From assembly GCA_937950405.1 (NCBI GenBank), contig CALFDH010000045.1, forward strand, positions 1-40,561: a stretch of DNA of 40,561 nucleotides, read 5' to 3'. The notes under the pieces were generated by a model. The model worked only from the letters and a program-made list of their open reading frames with translations. It ran no database searches and was not told the DNA's origin. This stretch comes from an uncultured Meiothermus sp. GTDB lineage: Bacteria > Deinococcota > Deinococci > Deinococcales > Thermaceae. The position numbers and the translations under genes are program-made. This document shows, piece after piece, positions 24,102 through 33,000 of the stretch. Each line of letters begins with the position of its first letter. Within the stretch, counting starts at the first letter, position 1.

Positions 24102-25298
24102 CTAGCTGTAACGGATACGCGGGTCCACCCAGGCCAGGAGCAGATCCGAGACCACGTTGCCGATCATCAACAAAACCGTGGTGATGGTAATGAGGCCCAT
24201 AATCACATAGATGTCAATGGCCGAGATAGCCTCTAGAAGCGCAGGGGTAATGCCCGGCCAGGCCATAGTGACCTCCACCAGTCCAGCACCCCCAATCAGG
24301 CCCGGCAACAACCCCCCAATACCAGCGATAAAGGGGATGACCGCGTTACGCAGGGCATGTTTGTAAATCACCACCCGCTCGTTCAAACCCTTGGCCCGCG
24401 CCGTGCGGATGTAGTCTTGTGAGAGTACGTCCAGCATCTGGCCCCGCATCACTCGCATCAACCCAGCCAGGCCCGAAGTACCCACCACAACGACCACCGG
24501 GAAGGCATGCCAGAGTACGTTGGTAGCCCTGGCCCAAAGGGGTGACTCCGTATAGGGCAACCGTTCGGGCAAGCCCGGCCCTTGCAACAGCGGCCAGAGC
24601 ATCAGCAAGGCGCTCATCCCAAACAGCACCAGCCCTACCCAGATGCCAAACGTGGCCGCTTGGCCCCGTTGGGCACGCCACCAGAACAGCCCAGCAAAAA
24701 CTACCGTGCCCAGCAAAGCTGGTGGAAAGAGCAGCTGGGCCGCACGGGTCATGTTGCCCAGGTGGACAAACTCGTTGGTCATACCGCCAATGGGCAAAAT
24801 ACGCATGTCGGTGAGGTCGGAAAGCCAGACTGCCAAAAAGAGCATGATGAGCCCAAAAAAGAAGTTGGGAATAGCCAGACCCAAAAAGGCCAGCACGGTA
24901 AAGGTGCGGTCCGGCCAGGTGTACTTGCGAATGGCCGAATAAACACCTATGGGTATGGCAATCAGATAAATCATTAGGGTAGCCAGCACCACCAGCACCA
25001 TGGAATTGAGGATGCGCTGGCCAATCACGTTCCACACATCGGTTTTATACGAGAGCGAAAGGCCCAGGTAGCCCTGCAGAATGCCCGAAAGCCACTTGGC
25101 GTACTGCACCGGCAGGGGCTGGTCAAGGCCCAATTGCTGGCGCAAGTTAGCGATGGATTCGCGGTCTTGGGTGGGGTCGAGCTCGAGCCGGGTCACAAAA
25201 TCGCCCGGGGCAAGCTGAATTACCAGGAAAGCCAGCAAGGTAGCCCCAAAAAAGGTGGGGATTAGTTGGAGCAGCCTTCGTACAACGTAGCCAAACAT
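24102..25298 (-). CDS. Oligopeptide ABC transporter permease (OppB type) with extra hairpin
   Basis: A 398-residue permease, longer than the ~310-340 of the family. N-terminal 'RRLLQLIPTFFGATLLAFLV', the TM1-TM2 loop 'LRQQLGLDQPLPVQYAKWL', 'DYIRTARAKGLNERVVIYKH' (EAA region) and 'WVDPRIRYS' at the end are typical. About 70 extra residues (188-260), with two hydrophobic segments, interrupt the region before the EAA loop. It lies 55 bases after the binding-protein gene, behind a hairpin, and 11 bases before the OppC-type gene. Confidence 0.92.
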   Translation of the reverse strand: MFGYVVRRLLQLIPTFFGATLLAFLVIQLAPGDFVTRLELDPTQDRESIANLRQQLGLDQPLPVQYAKWLSGILQGYLGLSLSYKTDVWNVIGQRILNSMVLVVLATLMIYLIAIPIGVYSAIRKYTWPDRTFTVLAFLGLAIPNFFFGLIMLFLAVWLSDLTDMRILPIGGMTNEFVHLGNMTRAAQLLFPPALLGTVVFAGLFWWRAQRGQAATFGIWVGLVLFGMSALLMLWPLLQGPGLPERLPYTESPLWARATNVLWHAFPVVVVVGTSGLAGLMRVMRGQMLDVLSQDYIRTARAKGLNERVVIYKHALRNAVIPFIAGIGGLLPGLIGGAGLVEVTMAWPGITPALLEAISAIDIYVIMGLITITTVLLMIGNVVSDLLLAWVDPRIRYS

Positions 25299-25314
25299 AA
25301 AACCTCAGCATAAA

Positions 25315-25342
25315 GGCAAGGGGTGGTCGGCCACCCCTTGCC
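25315..25342 (-). promoter_or_regulatory. Hairpin between binding-protein and permease genes
   Basis: GGCAAGGGGTGG (25315-25326) and CCACCCCTTGCC (25331-25342) form a perfect 12-bp stem with a 4-base loop, followed on the minus strand by TTTAT. It is probably a partial terminator or 3'-stabiliser that lets the binding protein be made in excess of the membrane parts. Confidence 0.75.
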
Positions 25343-25353
25343 CCCGAAGGCAG

Positions 25354-27087
25354 TTACTCCTTGGCAAAAATGGTCTCGATGTAGGGGGCCTGCCCGGTGA
25401 TGGAGTTGATCTGTTCTTTGGGGAACATACCCCCCAGGCGGGTGAGGCGTGCGGGGTTGTAGGCCGGGGCCACCGTGTAGATGAGTGGCAGGTTCTCGGC
25501 CACCACCTTCTGGAACTGCACGTAAATCTGGCGGCGCTGGGCCTGGTCGAGGGTAGTTGCCCCCCGCTTCATCAGGGTATCAATCAGCACCTCGAAAGCT
25601 TCCACCTTGGCAGGGTTCTTGCCGCCGACCCCCTGGTTCCAGGCGTGCAGCGAACCGTTCAGCTCCCAAACGTTGCGGCTGAAGGCCGGCTCGATACCAC
25701 CAGTAAGACCAATCAGGATGGCATCGAAGTCGCGGGTGCCGTCGGCGGCGGGGCTGGTGAGCTGACGTACCAGTTCGTTGAAGTCAATGGGGCGGTACTC
25801 CACCTTGACCCCCACCTTGCGGGCCTCGTCGCGGAAGATCTGGGCGATGCGCTCGCGAACGTTGTTGCCCTGGTTGGTTACCAGGTTGAACTCGAGCACC
25901 TTACCCTGCGCATTCACAAGCCAGCCATCGCGGTTCTTGGTGCGGAAGCCCAGCTCGGCCAGGAGTTGCAAGGCCCGTTGTGGGTTGAACTCGAACTTGG
26001 CGACATCGTCCGTAAAGAAGGCTTTATTGGGAATGGAGATGGGGCTCCACTGCGCCTGGCCCAGCCCACCCAGGGCCACCTCAATCATGGACTTCTTGTC
26101 CATCAGATGCGCCATGGCCCGGCGGAACTTGACCTGGCGGAAGAGGTTTTCTTTGAAGGAATCTTTGTGGTTCCAGTTGAAAACGATGAAGTTGGTACCC
26201 AGAGTGACGTCCACGTTGGGGAAAATTTCAGCCCGCAGACGGTTGCCGCGGATGCGCTCCAATACCTGCGCCACCTGGTCGGCGTTAGCCGCTGCGAAAG
26301 TATCGGCGTCCCCAGCCAGGAAACGGGCCAATTGGGCGTTCAGGTCGGGCACAATCTGCACGGTGTAGCGCTCCATGTAGGCCACCGGGTTGTTGCGCTC
26401 GTCCACACCCCAGTAGTTGGGGTTGCGCACCAGCACCACCCGCTCACCCTTGACGTAGCTGTCCAGCTTGAAGGGGCCACCCGAGACCACCTGGGCTGGT
26501 GGGGTATCCAGGTTCCAGAGTGCTTGAAGCTGCTGAACCCCAGCACGGTAGGCGGGTCCGAAAACATGCTCGGGCACGATGTACCAGCCCTGGATCAGAG
26601 CCGGTGCATAAGGCTTGGGGAAGTCAGCCCGCACCGTAAACTGGTCTACCTTGGTCCAGCGGATGGGCTGTCCATCTAGGATGAAGCTGCTGCGAGAGTT
26701 GGAGTTGACGCGTTGATCGGCATGCACGGTAGCGCTGAAGATGACGTCGTCGGCATCAATGGCCTGACCATCCGACCACCTGGCCCCTTCACGCAGCTTG
26801 AAGATAACCGTCAGACCGTTGTTACGGACCTCCCAGGACTTGGCCAGACGACCTTCGGGAGCCTGGGTGTAAGGGTCGTATGTGGTCAGGTAAGGTAGGA
26901 ACAAAGCAATGATATCGGTGGAAGAGGTTTCCCGGGCCACAAAGGGGTTCCAGGTACGCGGGTCGGAGATGGCGGTGATGCGGTACGCACCACCGGCGCG
27001 ACCCGGCTCGGTGCCCTTAAACACCTTAGGCTGGGCCATCGCCAACCCGGCCAGGGCAAGCATTCCTAAGACCAACAGTTTCTTCAT
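25354..27087 (-). CDS. Peptide ABC transporter substrate-binding protein (OppA/DppA type)
   Basis: A 577-residue extracytoplasmic solute-binding protein of family 5 (SBP_bac_5). It has a signal peptide ('KKLLVLGMLALAGLAMA', cut before Q19). The SBP_5 features are 'TAISDPRTWNPFVARE', 'LAKSWEVRNNGLTVIFKLRE' with the classical 'GARWSDGQAIDADDVIFS' next to it, 'GGPFKLDSYVKGERVVLVRN' and 'RRAMAHLMDK'. It lacks a lipobox Cys. GGAGG precedes the ATG. First gene of the operon; the ligand is probably a peptide but cannot be fixed from sequence. Confidence 0.93.
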   Translation of the reverse strand: MKKLLVLGMLALAGLAMAQPKVFKGTEPGRAGGAYRITAISDPRTWNPFVARETSSTDIIALFLPYLTTYDPYTQAPEGRLAKSWEVRNNGLTVIFKLREGARWSDGQAIDADDVIFSATVHADQRVNSNSRSSFILDGQPIRWTKVDQFTVRADFPKPYAPALIQGWYIVPEHVFGPAYRAGVQQLQALWNLDTPPAQVVSGGPFKLDSYVKGERVVLVRNPNYWGVDERNNPVAYMERYTVQIVPDLNAQLARFLAGDADTFAAANADQVAQVLERIRGNRLRAEIFPNVDVTLGTNFIVFNWNHKDSFKENLFRQVKFRRAMAHLMDKKSMIEVALGGLGQAQWSPISIPNKAFFTDDVAKFEFNPQRALQLLAELGFRTKNRDGWLVNAQGKVLEFNLVTNQGNNVRERIAQIFRDEARKVGVKVEYRPIDFNELVRQLTSPAADGTRDFDAILIGLTGGIEPAFSRNVWELNGSLHAWNQGVGGKNPAKVEAFEVLIDTLMKRGATTLDQAQRRQIYVQFQKVVAENLPLIYTVAPAYNPARLTRLGGMFPKEQINSITGQAPYIETIFAKE

Positions 27088-27165
27088 TTCACGCCTCCTG
27101 ATTCTTGACAGTTCACCACCTTCCCGGCTTCAGGGAAAGAACCTGGGCAAGATGGACTTGGTACA

Positions 27166-27194
27166 AAGCTATAAAGCCTTCATGCGGCTGTCAA
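27166..27194 (-). promoter_or_regulatory. opp operon promoter, TTGACA-N17-TAGCTT
   Basis: A perfect -35 TTGACA lies at 27194-27189 (minus strand). The -10 is TAGCTT (27171-27166, spacer 17) or TATAGC (27173-27168, spacer 15). The leader to the ATG is about 70 bases. Confidence 0.65.
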
Positions 27195-27224
27195 GGGCTC
27201 GCGGATGATTTTGCTCTCAGAAAC

Positions 27225-27244
27225 CATCCACCGAACGGTGGATG
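27225..27244. promoter_or_regulatory. 20-bp palindrome upstream of the opp promoter
   Basis: CATCCACCGAACGGTGGATG is an inverted repeat of 9 bases per arm with a 2-base centre, 30 bases upstream of the -35. No U-run follows on either strand, so an operator is more likely than a terminator. Confidence 0.55.
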
Positions 27245-27281
27245 AACCTTGAGCTACCCAGACCTGGTATACAACAAAACA

Positions 27282-27302
27282 CCCTCCAGGCCGTACGGAG
27301 GG
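27282..27302 (-). terminator. Terminator after secG
   Basis: CCCTCC and GGAGGG arms (27282-27287, 27297-27302) form a hairpin followed on the minus strand by a U-rich TGTTTTGTTGT. It ends the lnt/tRNA-Leu/secG unit. Confidence 0.65.
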
Positions 27303-27320
27303 CGCGCATTGATGAATTCT

Positions 27321-27548
27321 CTAGCGGCTGAAAAACCGGAACGAAAAGGCCAGCAGCACGAAGATGGCCCCCAAAATGACGGTGATGCGGTAGAGGCCGC
27401 CCGTTACGCCACGGGTACTGAAGAGATCGGTCGAACCACCGAACATATCGCCTGCCCCTTGTTTGGGTTCTTGCGATAGCACCAGGTAGACCAGAAATCC
27501 GGCCACGGCGATGTACAGAAAAATCAAAATGTTTTGCAGTATCTCCAC
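27321..27548 (-). CDS. secG: Preprotein translocase subunit SecG
   Basis: A 75-residue inner-membrane protein, the third subunit of SecYEG. It has TM1 'ILIFLYIAVAGFLVYLVL', the cytoplasmic loop 'SQEPKQGAGDMFGG', then 'TRGVTGGLYRITVILGAIFV' as TM2, the SecG pattern. GTG 27548 is chosen: GGAGG lies six bases upstream, and the frame further up runs into the tRNA. It directly follows tRNA-Leu, a linkage also found near secG in other bacteria (for example E. coli). Confidence 0.93.
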   Translation of the reverse strand: MEILQNILIFLYIAVAGFLVYLVLSQEPKQGAGDMFGGSTDLFSTRGVTGGLYRITVILGAIFVLLAFSFRFFSR

Positions 27549-27571
27549 GCTGAGCCTCCAGGGGCGCTTGT

Positions 27572-27657
27572 TGGTGCCGGGAATGGGACTCGAACCCACA
27601 CGGCTGTTAACCGTCCGATTTTGAGTCGGGTGCGTCTACCAATTCCGCCATCCCGGC
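27572..27657 (-). tRNA. tRNA-Leu (anticodon CAA)
   Basis: On the minus strand the 7-bp acceptor stem is GCCGGGA (27657-27651) with TCCCGGC (27582-27576), discriminator A at 27575 and an encoded CCA at 27574-27572. The D arm reads GGCGGAATTGGTAGACGC, the anticodon loop CTCAAAA (anticodon CAA at 27623-27621, reads UUG), with a long class II variable arm (ACGGTTAACAGCCGT) and TTCGAGTCC in the T arm. The outermost anticodon-stem pair is C-A. 86 bases with CCA. Confidence 0.97.
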
Positions 27658-27693
27658 ACGCAGGCAAAAGTTCTGGCCTATTCGCCAGCAAGT

Positions 27694-29154
27694 CTAAACT
27701 ATAGTGCCTTTTGCGCGGATTCGCAAGCCGAGCACCCCCAGAGCTCCCGCCAGCACCACCGCCCAATCCCCCCAGCGCACATACAGCGTCCGGCTCTGCA
27801 ACAGGGCAAACTGCCCTGCCAGAAAGCCAGGTTGACGCTGAGGAATACGGGCCGTAACCCGGCCATAGGGGTCTATGATGGCGGTTACGCCGTCGTTGCC
27901 GGCCCGGAGTAGCCATCGCCCGGTTTCCACCGCCCGCAGGCGGCCCATCTGGAAGTGTTGCAAGCCCCCAAAACTGGGGCCATACCAGGCATCGTTGGAG
28001 CCGAGCTCTAAAACCTCTGCACCGTTCAAAACCAGCCTCCGCGCCACCGATGGGAAGACCGACTCATAGCAGATAAATGCGCCATATTTGTCCAGGGGCG
28101 AGTAGGCTGTCCCAGGCGTGCGGCTGCCCAGGTCACCATCGAATCCGAAAGCCCGGAAGAAGAACCGATACACCGGACGCAAAGCCTCGCTCCAGGGAAA
28201 GTTTTCGCCGAAAGGCACCAGCCGGTTTTTGTCGTAGAAGTGGGTGATCTGCCCCCCCACTACCCTTACCGCCCGGTTGGTGAAGCCGGTCTCGAGGCCA
28301 CTCAAAAGCTCACGGCTACCCAGCAAAGCCGGCAACTGGGGGGAAAGGCTTGCAACGGCTGTCTCGGGCCAGATCACGACCTGGGCCTCGGGATGGGCTT
28401 GCAGGCCCTTGAGGGTGAGTTCCAGGTAGGTTTGTTCGGCGGAGAGGCCCTCGAGTTTTCGCAAGGGGTTGATGTTGCCTTGCACCAGCAGGGCGGCCAG
28501 GTTCCCCTGGGCAGGGGGTAGCGGCAGGATCCACAACCCTACCCAAAAAAGCAAAATGCCCATTAACCCCAGGCCGTTAGCAGAAAAAACCACCCGCTCT
28601 TGCGCAATACGCCTTCCAGCAAAGTACAGACCGAGCGCCACACCCAACACCAAAAGCGAAAGCAGGTAGACACCCCCCAGGCTGGCCAACACCCGCCCCG
28701 GCGCGTCCACCAGCGCATAGCCCAAAAAGCCCCAGGGAAAGGCGATTTCTCCTAGCGAGGTAAGGTATTCTTGCACCACCCACAGCCCAGCACGGGCGAG
28801 GGGTTTGTCCCGGGTCAGGCCAAACACAACCCCCCATATGGCGGCCTTGATCAAGACCAGCAGAAGATAGGGCACTGCGCCCCAGGGCGTTTCAAATAGC
28901 ACCACAAAACTAAGCGGTAGCCAGACCAGATGCACTGCCCAGAAGCCAATTCCGGCCAGCAAGCCAAAGCGAAAACCCCCCCGCGTCAGAAGCCAGATCA
29001 GGGGCAGCGGGGCCAGGAAGCCCAGCGGCGTTGGCGGCAGGCAGAGCGCCAGCGCTACACCCAAAAGAAGAGGGAGCCAGAACTGCACCGCTAAAGCATA
29101 CGCTGCCAGGTTGAAAAACACCTGAACATTCAGCCGGACAACACCTCCGGCCAA
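27694..29154 (-). CDS. lnt: Apolipoprotein N-acyltransferase
   Basis: A ~486-residue membrane enzyme that adds the third acyl chain to lipoproteins. The N-terminal half has about six hydrophobic helices, including 'FPWGFLGYAL'. The C-terminal nitrilase-like domain has the catalytic triad: Glu in 'VVIWPETAVAS', Lys in 'YDKNRLVPFGE' and Cys in 'FICYESVFP', plus 'LELGSNDAWYG' and 'LRAVETGRWLLRAGNDGVTA'. The 5' end is uncertain: TTG 29154 precedes GGAGGTG (about 29146), and the true start may be a few codons further in. It fits the lipoproteins predicted in this window. tRNA-Leu and secG follow. Confidence 0.93.
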   Translation of the reverse strand: MAGGVVRLNVQVFFNLAAYALAVQFWLPLLLGVALALCLPPTPLGFLAPLPLIWLLTRGGFRFGLLAGIGFWAVHLVWLPLSFVVLFETPWGAVPYLLLVLIKAAIWGVVFGLTRDKPLARAGLWVVQEYLTSLGEIAFPWGFLGYALVDAPGRVLASLGGVYLLSLLVLGVALGLYFAGRRIAQERVVFSANGLGLMGILLFWVGLWILPLPPAQGNLAALLVQGNINPLRKLEGLSAEQTYLELTLKGLQAHPEAQVVIWPETAVASLSPQLPALLGSRELLSGLETGFTNRAVRVVGGQITHFYDKNRLVPFGENFPWSEALRPVYRFFFRAFGFDGDLGSRTPGTAYSPLDKYGAFICYESVFPSVARRLVLNGAEVLELGSNDAWYGPSFGGLQHFQMGRLRAVETGRWLLRAGNDGVTAIIDPYGRVTARIPQRQPGFLAGQFALLQSRTLYVRWGDWAVVLAGALGVLGLRIRAKGTIV

Positions 29155-29207
29155 TCAGGGCCATATGAGCCCACTCTTTGACTTTTTCATGGCAAAATGA
29201 AGCAGCC

Positions 29208-29918
29208 ATGCGCCTAGGAATTGTTGCGGAAATTCATGCCAACCTGCCGGCGCTTGAAGCAGCACTGGAGGCTCTACGCAAAGAGGGCATTGATCAGGTG
29301 CTGGCAGTGGGGGATCTGGTGGGTTATGGCCCTCATCCGCGCCAGGTAATCCGCAAGCTAGACCGGGAAGGCATCCCCTGCGTTCCGGGCGCCGCCGACC
29401 TCCGGGTGGCCTATGCTCTCCCCTCCCCGGCCCGCGAAGGCATTGCCGAGACCACCATCGCCTGGACTCGCGAACAACTAGGCCCCCGCGAGATGCACTT
29501 TTTGCGCAATCTGCGTTCGCGCCACCGTTACGACACCCCTGGGGGCCGCCTGATGGTGTTTCACGGCTCTCCGGAAGACCCTGAAAACAAAATTGATCTC
29601 AACGACGCGCACCCAGCGGAAATTTTGAGAATGCTGGAAAGCATCCGCTCGCGTTATGCGGTGGTTGCGGGCAAGCACATCCCCTTTCGCCGAGTGGTGC
29701 ACAGAGGGGTGGTCTACGATCCAGGCTCGGTGGGCTTGAGCCTGGGGGGTGAGCCTGGCGCCGATGTGCTCATTCTGGAAGACGACATCCACGGCGAAAT
29801 TCATCACCGCTTTCTCAAGCTGCCCTACGATTACGGCCAGGTTACCTTTGACCTGGCGGCCTGGGAGTTACCGGAGGTGCTAGCCGAGGTGGTGCGGCAG
29901 GGGCGATTCCCCAAGTAA
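29208..29918 (+). CDS. Metallophosphoesterase-fold protein with degenerate active site
   Basis: A 236-residue protein that reads as a calcineurin-like phosphoesterase (YfcE/Metallophos_2 type): 'IVAEIHANLPALEAAL', 'VLAVGDLVGYGPHP', 'LMVFHGSPED', 'VYDPGSVGL'. The metal ligands are mostly lost. The first motif DxH is ExH (E8, H10), GNHD is GAAD (61-64), and GHxH is GKHI (155-158); only GD (35-36) and H119 remain. It is probably not an enzyme, or uses other chemistry, and may be a binding or regulatory protein. ATG 29208 is where family similarity begins. It is divergent from lnt, and 114 bases separate it from the regulator gene downstream. Confidence 0.85.
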   Translation: MRLGIVAEIHANLPALEAALEALRKEGIDQVLAVGDLVGYGPHPRQVIRKLDREGIPCVPGAADLRVAYALPSPAREGIAETTIAWTREQLGPREMHFLRNLRSRHRYDTPGGRLMVFHGSPEDPENKIDLNDAHPAEILRMLESIRSRYAVVAGKHIPFRRVVHRGVVYDPGSVGLSLGGEPGADVLILEDDIHGEIHHRFLKLPYDYGQVTFDLAAWELPEVLAEVVRQGRFPK

Positions 29919-30032
29919 AGCGGTTTGGGCATCTCATTTGCAGCCCACCAAGCACCTTGTTCTCAAGCTGCACACTAACCCAGCTAGTTGCGATGAACCA
30001 GAACCTAATCCCTACCCCCCACTGGATGAGCC

Positions 30033-33000
30033 ATGCCGGAGACCTTACCCCAACGATCCGAGCTTGTGCTGCATCTGCTGGGCTCGCCTAGGGTGTGGTT
30101 GGGGGGACAGGGTATCACCCTGCCTACCAAAAAGCTTTTGGGACTGGTAGCTTATCTGGCCCTCGAGGGCCCTACCCCCCGCAGCAAGCTGGCCGGGTTG
30201 TTCTGGAGTGAAAACGATGAGGAAAGTGCGCGGCGAAACCTGCGCCGGGAACTCTTCCGCCTGCGCGAGACCCCGCTCAAAGACTGTGTAGAGGTGGGCA
30301 GCAGCGAAGTCGGTTTGGTGGGCCCTGCGCAAACCGATGTGGCCCGGTTCCGGGCGCTGGTGGAGCAGGCCCACTATGAAGAGGCCCTCAACCTGTACAG
30401 GGGCGCTTTGCTGGAAGCGCTCGAGCTGCCCGGAGCAGATGGATTCGGCGAGTGGCTCGAACAAGAGCGCGAGGAGCTGGGCCGCCTTTGGCAACGAACC
30501 CTCCTGTACCAGGCCGAGAACCTCGAGACCCGAGGAGACTGGCGGGGGGCGCTGGAGATTCACCTGCAACTGCTGGCGCAGGACAACCTGCAAGAGCGCC
30601 ACCAGCGCGAGGTGATTCGGCTCTATTACCTGCTGGGAGAGCGCGAGGCGGCGCTGGAGCGCTTCGAGCAGTTCAGGGGAACCCTGAGGCAGGAACTGGG
30701 CCTCGAGCCCCTACCCGAGACCCTGCACCTGGCCGAACAGATTCGCAGCGCACGGACGGTGGAAACCAGGCCCCTTGCTGTGCAGCCCGCAGGCGCTGTC
30801 CTGCCCCTGACTGCCCCGCTGGTAGGGCGCGAACAGGTCTGGCAGCAGATGGAGAGTGCCTGGGCCGATGGGCAGTGGGTGCTGCTCGGTGGCCTGGCGG
30901 GGGTGGGCAAGACCCGCTTACTGCGCGAGTTCATGCTGCACCAGGGTCGGCCCCTGCTTCACCAGGGCCGCCCCACCGATGCCAGCTTGCCTTTTGCTAC
31001 CCTGAGCCGAGCCATCCGCGAACAGTGGCAAACCCAGCCAAACCCTGGGCTGGCGCCCTGGGTACGCCTCGAGCTAGCCCGGCTGGTGCCGGAGCTGGAG
31101 GACACCCCTCCCTCACCCTTGCGGGCCCAGGACGAGCGCCTGCGCCTGTACGAAGCCTATGTGGTCTTTCTGGAAAGCGCCCTCCAAGGCACGGGCGGTT
31201 TGGTGTTCGACGACCTCCAGTACTTCGACCTGCAAAGCCTGGAGTTGCTCATGTTTGCGCTAGAGCGGCTGCGCGAGCGGGGTCAGGCATATCGGTTTCT
31301 GGGGGCGTATCGCAAAGGCGAGCTTGGCCCAGAGGCAGAGCGCTTGCTCCGGCAGCTACACGCCCTGGGCCCTGGCCTGGAACTCGAGCTCAAACCCCTC
31401 TCAGCGCCGCAGATGCTCGAGCTGGTGCGGCGGATGTCAGGTTCCCCCGAGGGGCAGATCTTTACCCAAAGGCTGTACCGGGCCACCGCCGGCAATCCCT
31501 TTTTCGTGTTGGAAATCCTCAAAACCCTGTTCGAGTCGGGGCTGCTACGCATCAATCAGGAGGGCGGCTGGGAAACGCCGTTTGACCTGGAAACCAGCGA
31601 TTATCGGGAGTTGCCCATCCCCAAAAGCGTTCGAGAGGCCGTGCTGCGCCGGGTGGAAAACCTGGGTGAGGGTGCCCGGCGGCTGCTGGAGGCCGCCTGT
31701 CTGGCGGCAGACGGGTTCAGTCTGGCAACGCTGGGTGGGGCTACTGCCCTCTCCGAGTGGGAGGCCGTAGAAGCCCTCGAGCAAACCCTGGAAGCGGCCA
31801 TCCTGGAGTCCAGCCCTCACGGCTACCGGTTCGCCCATGACCTCTTTGCCGAGTCACTGCGGGAGGCCCTTTCCCCCGAGCGCAAACGCCTCTTGCACCG
31901 CAAACTGGCAGCCAGCCTGGAACGTCTGGACGGGCCTGCCGCCCAGATTGCCGAGCACCTCGAGCAAGCCCAGGAGCCCCAGGAGGCCATCCGCTGGCGC
32001 ATCCGGGCCGCCCAGGCCGCCGAACGGGTCTACGCTCACCCCGAAGCCCTTGCGCAGTACCAGCGGGCCCTGGAACTGGGCCTCAGCCTCCCCGAGGCCT
32101 TTGGGGTTCACCTGGCGCTGGCCAACCTCTATCAGAACCAGCTGGACTACACCCAAGCCCAACAGGAACTGGAACGGCTAAACGGCATGGCCCGTTCCAG
32201 CAGCGAACAAGCCGAGCTGGACGTGGCCTGGGCCCGCCTCCTGTTTCACCAGGGGCGCTACGAGCAGGCCAGGAGCAAAGCCCAGGCCGCCCTCGAGGGC
32301 GCCCCCAACGGCCCCAGCCGGGTGCTGGCGCTGCGGCTTTCGGGTTCGTCGCTGTTTCGGCTGGGAGACTCTGTGGGCGCCATAATGCACCTTGAGCAAG
32401 GCCTCGAGGAAGCCCGGCAGTACGCCCCTGAGTTGATACCCACCCTCTCTATAGACCTGGCCTACCCCCTGCTGCAACAAGGCCAGACCGAGCAGGCCCG
32501 GCAGCAGGTGGAGCAGGCCCTGCGGCTCACCCAGCCCTGGCAGCGCGACCACGCCCTGGCCCTCAACGCGCGGGCCCGGCTGGAACTGGCCACCAACCAG
32601 ACCGAACAGGCCGGGCAGACCCTGGGGCAGGCCCTCGAGGTGGCCTACCGGCTCCAGGACGAAACCCTGGCCTTCGCTTTCCTGACCAACCTGCTGCGGG
32701 TGCAGCTCGAGGCTGGAGCCCTGCCCGAAGCCCGTGCCCGCCTGCTGGAAGCCGAGACCCGTTTCAAAAACGCCCACCCCCGTACCCAGAGCACCCTCAA
32801 ACGCCGCCTGGCCGAGGTGGAGTACCTCTGTGGAAATCTGGGCGCGGCCCTGCAAGCCCTCCAGGCTGCCCTCGAGATGGCCGATGCGCTGGGCGAGCGC
32901 GACCAGCAGGTGAGCCTGCGGGCCCTTCAGGCCACCTGGTTGGGTTATCTGGGGGCATTGGCCGAAGCCTGGCAGGTCTGCGGCGGGCTAGCAGAGCTCC

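Noticed and set aside
29178-29207. TTGACT at 29178 as a promoter -35 or TTG start for the metallophosphoesterase-like gene
   Set aside because: No -10 lies at a proper distance, and family similarity begins at ATG 29208.
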